Source of the DNA: JAVKSL01 sp039583695 | Lineage (GTDB): Bacteria; Actinomycetota; Acidimicrobiia; Acidimicrobiales; JAJPHD01 | Reading direction: 5' to 3' | DNA: 18,128 bases | Assembly (NCBI GenBank): GCA_039583695.1 | Contig: JAVKSL010000058.1 | Coordinates: 1 to 18,128, forward strand | In this document: piece after piece, positions 13,029 through 18,128 of the stretch | Numbering within the stretch: the first letter of the stretch is position 1 | Layout: each line of letters opens with the position of its first letter | The notes under the pieces: generated by a model | Database searches by the model: none | What the model saw: only the letters and a program-made list of their open reading frames with translations | What the model was told of the DNA's origin: nothing | Made by a program: the position numbers and the translations under genes

Positions 13029-15815
13029 GTGGCCCCCGAACCGGGCGCTGGTGAAGCCCTGCTGGAACGTGGCGAGGTTCTGGCCGCGGTGCGGGCTTGC
13101 CTCGGAGCGGCGCTCGAGGGGCGGGGGCAGGCTCTGTTCATACTTGGCGACGCTGGCCTGGGCAAGACCTCGCTGTTGGAAGCAGCTCGTCGCGAGCGCC
13201 CCTCCGAAATGGAATCCGGTTTCGCCCGCGGGGATCCCTCCGAGGCCGGCATCGCGTACTGCCTGGTATCGGACCTGGTCGCCTCGCTCGGGGGCGCGGA
13301 CGAGGTGCGCATCGGACTGGGTGCCGGCCCGGTCGATACCTCCGCCCCTCGCTATCGCGTCGCCCGGTGGTTGGAGGGCCGCGCCGCCACCCCGACCCTG
13401 CTGGCATTGGACGACCTCCACTGGGCCGATCCGGACTCGCTGGACTTGCTCGGCGCGCTGGTCCCGCGCCTGGGAGGAATGCCGGTGGCCATGGTGGGCG
13501 CGCTGCGATCCTGGCCTCCCGCTGCCGAACAGCTATGCTCGGAGCTGGCCGCGTCCGGCCGCTGCCGCGTCCAGCGGCTGGCACCGCTGTCGCTCGGGGC
13601 CACGGGCGAGCTGATCCGCCGCCGCGCGGCACTCGAGGTGACCGGCGAAGTGGAGCGCTGGGCCTGGGAGTCCTGCGGAGGCAACCCGCTACTGCTCGAG
13701 CATGTGGCGGCGGCACTGGAACAGGGGGAGACCTTGCCCACGGGGTCGGCGTTGACGGGGACTCTGGGGGGACCTGTTCAGGCCGCGCTATTGCTCGGGC
13801 GTTTCGTGGGTCTCGACTCTGACGCGCTGGCATGCGCGCAGGCAGCCGCGGTGCTAGGGGGGAGCGCGAGCCCTGAGCTCGTGGAGGCAGTGGCGGCGCT
13901 GGACTCCGGGCGAGCCCGAGCTGGCCTCGCCGCGCTTGCAGGCGCCGGGGTCCTGACCTCGGCTGGGAACGAACGCGTGAGCCTCGCTCACCCGTTGCTG
14001 GCCGAGGCTCTCCACGCCGACCTGGGTTCCGGCGCCCGAATGCTGCTGCACCGGAGGGCTTTTCGGGTGCTAGCCGAGATGGGCCGGGAGGCTGAGGCGG
14101 CGGTACACGTGCCGCATGCCGAGCTGGCGGGCAACTCACGTGCAATCGCGCTCTTGGAGCGCGTCGGGCGCGCCGGCCTCGCCGCTGGCGCAATCGTAAC
14201 AGCCAGCAAAGCCCTGGAATCCGCTCTGGCGCTGGCGGGCAAGGCCGCACCCGCCGGGCTGCAGCTGATGCTCGCCGAGGCCCTGGCTGCGGGCGCGAGG
14301 TTTCCCGAGTCCGTCGAGCTGGCGGGCGCGGTACTGGAGCGTTCGGACAGCGACTGGCTGGAAACCTACCGTGGGCTGTCTCTGAAGGGCCGGGCCCTGC
14401 TGATGAGCGGCCAGATAAACCCGAGCTGTGAGGTCCTGGAGGCAGCGTCCGCCCTGGCGCTCGCCCACGGCGACGCGGAACGCGCGGTGCCGCCCCTGCT
14501 GGATCTGAGCGTGGCGCGCTGGGTTATCCAGGGGCCCGGTGCCGCCGCCGATCCGGCATCGCGTGCCCGGGCAGTGGCGGCTGGCGCCAGCTCGGAGATG
14601 GCCCTGCGCGCGGAGGCCGAGTGGGTCCGGGTCGGCTACGAGGCGGGGGAGGAGGGCGCCTTCGCCGCTGGCGAGGCGCTGCGGGGGACTATGAGTGCGC
14701 GCATCGAGCAGCCGCTAACACTGGACGAGCTCGCCCTGAGCATCGGCCCGACGCACGCCTTCGGCTGCTACGCCTGGGAGGCCGAGCACCGCGAGGAAGC
14801 CTTCGCCGCCTTCGAGGCGGTCATCCGTAGCGCAGAGGCCACCGGGGCCCTCGGCCCGCTCACGTCGTGCTCCGCCAGCCTGGCGCCCATCCTGGCCCGG
14901 CACGGGAGACTCGACGCCGCGGTGGCGGAGATGGCCCGGGGCGAGGCGGTGGCCGACCTGTACGGCGGCTCGACGGGCTTCGTCGCGATCACCCGGGCCG
15001 AGGTGGCATGCTGGCAGGGCCGGCTCGGCGAGGTGGAGGCCCTGTGCACCCGGGCTGAAGCCGTGGCGCTCCCCTCCTGGCACGTCGGGCTCCAGCTGGC
15101 AGCCATCCGGGGACTGGCTCGGCTGTGGCAGGGTGATCCGAGCGCCTCGGAGATGTTCCTCGGCGCGGAGAGCCTGACCCGTGACGCGGGGTTGCGGGTG
15201 CCCGGCAACATCCCCTGGGCAACCCACGCCATCCAGGCCCACCTTGCCGTGGGGAGGCGAGCCGACGCCGAGCGAGTGGTCGCGTGGCTGGCGGGGTGCC
15301 CCTTGGCGCCGACATGCCGCTGGCCCAAAGTCGCCGAGTCTCTCGGGCGGGCGTGGCTGGCGGCGCTGGATGGCGACGACGACCTGGCTGAGTCCCATTT
15401 CGAGGCAGCGCTGCACCTGCATGTCCAGACCGAGCTTCCCCTGGAGGAGATTGAGACCAACCTGGCCTTCGGGGGGTTCCTTCGCAGGCGGGGACGCCGG
15501 GCCCGGGCGCGAGACCGGTTGGAGCGGGCTTTGGTCCTGGCAGAGGCCGCGGGGGCAGGCTGGCTGGCCTCCACCGCCCGGCGCGAGCTGGAGCTCGCTC
15601 GCGGGCGTCGCAGCGCCGGGCCCGAGCAGCGCCTGACCTTGACCGTGGCCGAACGCCAGGTGGCTGCCCTGGCCGCTGACGGCCTTACCAACCTCGAGAT
15701 CGCTCGCCAGCTGGGCGTCTCGGCGCGCACCGTCGAGACCCACCTCGGCCATGTCCTGGCCAAGCTGGGGATCTCCTCACGCCGTGAGCTGGCTCGCATG
15801 CTTCCCGCCAGCTGA
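13029..15815 (+). CDS. Large ATP-binding LuxR-family (LAL) transcriptional regulator
   Basis: 928 aa, GTG at 13029. N-terminal ATPase domain: Walker A GDAGLGKTS at residues 40-48 and Walker B LLALDDLHWAD at about 124-134, typical of the STAND/MalT-like AAA_16 class. Residues about 340-860 are Ala/Leu/Glu-rich repeating helices consistent with a TPR-like sensory region. The C-terminal 58 residues are a LuxR/GerE helix-turn-helix: LTVAERQVAALAADGLTNLE, IARQLGVSARTVETHLGHVL, AKLGISSRRELARML. Such proteins bind ATP and a signal, oligomerise and activate promoters. The gene is divergent from the sheath gene and convergent with the ATPase gene, so control of the injection-system operon is likely but inferred. 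No receiver domain, signal peptide or membrane segment is seen. Length is normal for the family and no frameshift is apparent. Confidence 0.93.
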   Translation: MAPEPGAGEALLERGEVLAAVRACLGAALEGRGQALFILGDAGLGKTSLLEAARRERPSEMESGFARGDPSEAGIAYCLVSDLVASLGGADEVRIGLGAGPVDTSAPRYRVARWLEGRAATPTLLALDDLHWADPDSLDLLGALVPRLGGMPVAMVGALRSWPPAAEQLCSELAASGRCRVQRLAPLSLGATGELIRRRAALEVTGEVERWAWESCGGNPLLLEHVAAALEQGETLPTGSALTGTLGGPVQAALLLGRFVGLDSDALACAQAAAVLGGSASPELVEAVAALDSGRARAGLAALAGAGVLTSAGNERVSLAHPLLAEALHADLGSGARMLLHRRAFRVLAEMGREAEAAVHVPHAELAGNSRAIALLERVGRAGLAAGAIVTASKALESALALAGKAAPAGLQLMLAEALAAGARFPESVELAGAVLERSDSDWLETYRGLSLKGRALLMSGQINPSCEVLEAASALALAHGDAERAVPPLLDLSVARWVIQGPGAAADPASRARAVAAGASSEMALRAEAEWVRVGYEAGEEGAFAAGEALRGTMSARIEQPLTLDELALSIGPTHAFGCYAWEAEHREEAFAAFEAVIRSAEATGALGPLTSCSASLAPILARHGRLDAAVAEMARGEAVADLYGGSTGFVAITRAEVACWQGRLGEVEALCTRAEAVALPSWHVGLQLAAIRGLARLWQGDPSASEMFLGAESLTRDAGLRVPGNIPWATHAIQAHLAVGRRADAERVVAWLAGCPLAPTCRWPKVAESLGRAWLAALDGDDDLAESHFEAALHLHVQTELPLEEIETNLAFGGFLRRRGRRARARDRLERALVLAEAAGAGWLASTARRELELARGRRSAGPEQRLTLTVAERQVAALAADGLTNLEIARQLGVSARTVETHLGHVLAKLGISSRRELARMLPAS

Positions 15816-15829
15816 GGGGCCCTGCTGTC

Positions 15830-15851
15830 GCCCGGGCGGGGGGACCCGGGC
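15830..15851. terminator. GC-rich hairpin between convergent genes
   Basis: Arms GCCCGGG (15830-15836) and CCCGGGC (15845-15851) with an 8-nt loop, in the 48-nt gap between the stops of the regulator and the ATPase. There is no T-tract, which is common for high-GC actinobacterial terminators. It could serve both strands. Confidence 0.45.
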
Positions 15852-15863
15852 CGCCTGGCTGGC

Positions 15864-18050
15864 TTAGGCCCTGGCGGCCTCTAGCCACGGGCCGAACTCG
15901 GACTCGTGCACCAGGCGACCCAGCTTGCGGTACTCCCGGAGCGTGGCCCGCATCAGCAGCTCCATGGTGACCGGGCTGCCCGACGCGGCTGCCAGGTAGG
16001 CGGCGGTGAGCGCGATCGAGCGGATGCTTCCGCCGGCCAGCTCAAAAGAGCGCGCGGCGAAGTCGAGGTCCAGGTCGCCCGCCCTGGGCAGCGCTCGCCC
16101 CAGGCAGGCCTCCCACAGGGCGTGGCGCTCGGGAGCCTCCGGCATGGGGAACTCGATGATGGCGTCGAGCCGGCGGGAGAATGCCTCGTCCAGGTTCGCG
16201 CGCAGGTTGGTGGCCAGGATCGCCAGGCCGTCGAAGCTCTCCATTCGCTGGAGGAGGTAGGCCACCTCGGCGTTCGCATGCCGGTCGTGAGAATCGCTCA
16301 CCTCGGAGCGCTTTCCGAAGAGCGCGTCGGCCTCGTCGAAGAGGATCACGCCGTTTACCCCCTCGGCCTCGGAGAAGATGCGCTCGAGGTTCTTCTCGGT
16401 CTCCCCGATGTACTTGTCGACCACTGTCGCCAGGTCCACGGCGTAAAGGTCCATCCCCAGGTCAGCCGCGATTACCTCCGCGGCCATGGTCTTGCCGGTC
16501 CCGGGCTGGCCCGCGAACAGCGCGGTGATGCCCCGGCCGCGACCGCCCCCGGGGCGCATGGCCCACCCGTCGAGCACCACCGCCCGGTTCCTGGCACGGG
16601 CACCCAGGTCGCGCAGCTCGCCGACCAGCGCCGCGCTGGCCACCACATCATCCCATCCCACGCCCGGGGAAATGCGCCGGGTGAGGCGGTCGAGCCCCGC
16701 GGCGTTCTGCGCACGGGCGCCGGCCAGCAGGTCAGCCGGGCCAAACGCTCGGGCTTCCACTGCGGCACGCAGGGTACCTGCGCGCACGGCGCGGACCATC
16801 TCCTCGGGGGCGAGCAACAGGCTCGCGGTCAGCTGGGCGGGATCGAAGCCGGTGACGGGCACGACCGGTCCAGAGCCTGCCAGCGGCGTGCCGTCGCCTG
16901 GCCCTTCCCCCGCAGCGGGCGGAGCGCTTTCTGAGGCGGGTTCAACCGCAGCCATCGCTTCCCGCCAGAGCCGGGCGCGCTCGGCCTCGCCGGTGAGCGG
17001 CGCGTCCAGGAGAGCAGGCACCACCGAAGACCAGCGCGGATCCCAGGAGCGCCGTCCGACCAGCACTACTGGCCACCCGCAGCGCGCGAGGAAGCTCAGC
17101 CCCGCCCGGCTCGTGTCGAGCAGGGCTTCGGTGGGGCCGGCCACGATCCCTGCCTCCAGCAGGCGGCCCTCCCTCAGCAAGCTGCGCAGGGCGGATATCG
17201 GTTCGGGGTGCTCGGTGAGCCGAGCGAGGTCCACGACCAGGGCCCCCTTCCCGGCCTGCAGCAACCCCGCCACCGCGACGGACCGGGTGGCCGCTCCCGG
17301 TCGCTCCCGGATGTGGATCAGTGTGGCTCCGGTTGCCAGCGCCCTTGCGACCGCCCCGCCGTCGCGCGCCGCCGGGGGTGTATCCTCCAGCAGGTCGTAC
17401 ACGGCGGGATCCGGGGCGTCGTCGCCCAGGAGGTGCGCGCAGACCCGGTCGGGCACCGCCAGCAAACGGCTCAGCACTGGCCGGTCGGCCTCCGCCAGCT
17501 GGAGCAGGTCCTTGCCGAGCAACGGACCCGACGGCCCTAGCCGGGCTCGGTCGGCTGGCGAGAAAGGCGAGGCCGCGCAAAGCTCCAGCGCCAGGCCCAC
17601 CGTGGGCCGTCGCCGGGTGACGTCGTCGTTGAGGTAGCCGTACAGGCGCTCGAAGCGCTGGTCCAGGTCCGGGGCCAAGCAGACGACCAACACGCTGAGC
17701 TCCAGCCGGCCCAGCCCGAAGGTCCGGGCGAGGGAGCGCAGCGCGACCCGCCCTCCTGCCCCCTCGGCGGCGGTGGCCTCGGTCTCCGCCGCCTCCATCA
17801 GCGCCTCGTCGCTGGCGTCGGGAGGCTGGCACCGGCGAGGGTGGGTCGAGCGCAGGATCCACTCCAGGTGCTCGTCCGCCACGTAAAGCCCCCGGTAGGG
17901 GTCGTCGGGTGAGGGATCGTCCTCGCGGCGGCGCGCGACCGCGCGGCGGACGCGGCGCTCGCAGAGCGCGAGATGCGCGAGCAGGAACGCCAAAGACGGG
18001 TCTGTGGAGGCACCCGGCCTGCTGCCGTCGATGGCCCAAGCGGCGCTCAC
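15864..18050 (-). CDS. cis15: AAA+ ATPase of the injection system (Cis15/Pvc15 type)
   Basis: 728 aa, GTG at 18050. The N-terminal half (to about residue 440) is the helical region seen in family members: SLAFLLAHLALCERRVRRAV, then YRGLYVADEHLEWIL and RTFGLGRLELSVLVVCLAPD. A degenerate ATPase-like domain may lie at about 230-350. The C-terminal AAA+ module has Walker A GQPGTGKT at 514-521, Walker B VILFDEAD near 567, sensor-1 ILATNLRANLDEAF near 611 followed by the SRRLD arginine region, and a helical lid. This architecture matches the single AAA+ ATPase conserved in extracellular contractile injection clusters and needed for assembly or loading. It is separated from the structural operon by the regulator gene and ends in TAA. 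The frame is open to the window edge upstream but has no further ATG or GTG start there. Confidence 0.93.
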   Translation of the reverse strand: MSAAWAIDGSRPGASTDPSLAFLLAHLALCERRVRRAVARRREDDPSPDDPYRGLYVADEHLEWILRSTHPRRCQPPDASDEALMEAAETEATAAEGAGGRVALRSLARTFGLGRLELSVLVVCLAPDLDQRFERLYGYLNDDVTRRRPTVGLALELCAASPFSPADRARLGPSGPLLGKDLLQLAEADRPVLSRLLAVPDRVCAHLLGDDAPDPAVYDLLEDTPPAARDGGAVARALATGATLIHIRERPGAATRSVAVAGLLQAGKGALVVDLARLTEHPEPISALRSLLREGRLLEAGIVAGPTEALLDTSRAGLSFLARCGWPVVLVGRRSWDPRWSSVVPALLDAPLTGEAERARLWREAMAAVEPASESAPPAAGEGPGDGTPLAGSGPVVPVTGFDPAQLTASLLLAPEEMVRAVRAGTLRAAVEARAFGPADLLAGARAQNAAGLDRLTRRISPGVGWDDVVASAALVGELRDLGARARNRAVVLDGWAMRPGGGRGRGITALFAGQPGTGKTMAAEVIAADLGMDLYAVDLATVVDKYIGETEKNLERIFSEAEGVNGVILFDEADALFGKRSEVSDSHDRHANAEVAYLLQRMESFDGLAILATNLRANLDEAFSRRLDAIIEFPMPEAPERHALWEACLGRALPRAGDLDLDFAARSFELAGGSIRSIALTAAYLAAASGSPVTMELLMRATLREYRKLGRLVHESEFGPWLEAARA

Positions 18051-18127
18051 CGGGCGAAACCTGCCCGCGACGGCTGCGGCCTGGACAGGCCGAAGCCAAA
18101 CCGAGCAGGCCTCATCGCTGCGGCATG
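18047..18127 (-). CDS. Possible C-terminal end of an upstream gene (partial)
   Basis: One frame is open from the window edge to a TGA at 18047-18049 that overlaps the ATPase GTG as GTGA, the junction style used throughout this cluster. The predicted tail is HAAAMRPARFGFGLSRPQPS followed by RAGFAR. At 26 codons it is too short to classify; GC at third positions is lower than in neighbouring genes. Confidence 0.25.
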   Translation of the reverse strand, partial: HAAAMRPARFGFGLSRPQPSRAGFAR

Positions 18128-18128
18128 C

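Noticed and set aside
13138..14250. 370-aa minus-strand ORF inside the regulator gene
   Set aside because: Pro/Arg-rich antisense shadow; the plus strand has Walker A, Walker B and HTH motifs.
18051..18128. N-terminal extension of the ATPase beyond the window edge
   Set aside because: The frame is open but has no ATG or GTG in the window and lower third-position GC; the GTG at 18050 makes a typical GTGA junction with another open frame.

Overview
The window is very GC-rich (roughly 70% or more, by eye) and has GTG starts, actinobacterial-type promoters and a large LuxR regulator. This points to a high-GC Gram-positive (actinobacterial) chromosome; the exact taxon cannot be read from the sequence. 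Most of it is a phage-tail-like contractile injection system (eCIS/Cis type) gene cluster.

Region 12839 down to 1 (minus strand) is one tightly packed operon that runs off the left edge. In transcription order it encodes: contractile sheath; first inner-tube protein; a 156-aa T4-baseplate-type tail assembly protein with a CxxC pair; a 52-aa DUF6760-like protein; a 1130-aa Pro/Ala-rich repetitive protein; second tube protein; LysM baseplate/hub protein; VgrG-like spike; a 28-codon mini-ORF where a PAAR gene might be expected; gp25-like baseplate protein; baseplate J-type wedge protein (TIGR02243-like); tail protein I (TIGR02242-like); and the start of a zinc-ribbon protein with a long Ala/Glu/Arg helix. 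Six of the junctions are 4-base ATGA/GTGA stop/start overlaps and one is a TGATG overlap, so translational coupling is expected throughout.

Region 12840-13028 is a divergent promoter region. It carries two perfect inverted repeats of the same geometry (7-bp arms, 5-bp spacer), one at the sheath promoter side and one overlapping the regulator promoter. The regulator (13029-15815, plus strand) is a 928-aa LAL protein: N-terminal ATPase, helical middle and C-terminal LuxR helix-turn-helix. Its promoter places the GTG start at about +1, so it probably gives a leaderless mRNA. It is the obvious candidate to control the injection-system operon.

Region 15816-18128: after a short GC-rich hairpin between convergent genes, a 728-aa AAA+ ATPase of the Cis15 type lies on the minus strand. 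Its start overlaps a possible upstream gene that leaves the window.

Together the genes encode the sheath, tube, spike, most of the baseplate and the assembly ATPase. No recognisable PAAR tip, tail fibre, cap/terminator (DUF4255) protein or effector/toxin lies in the window; these may be outside it. The least understood parts are the 1130-aa repetitive protein with its repeated [V/I/L]QR motif, the zinc-ribbon/long-helix protein, and the missing PAAR gene.
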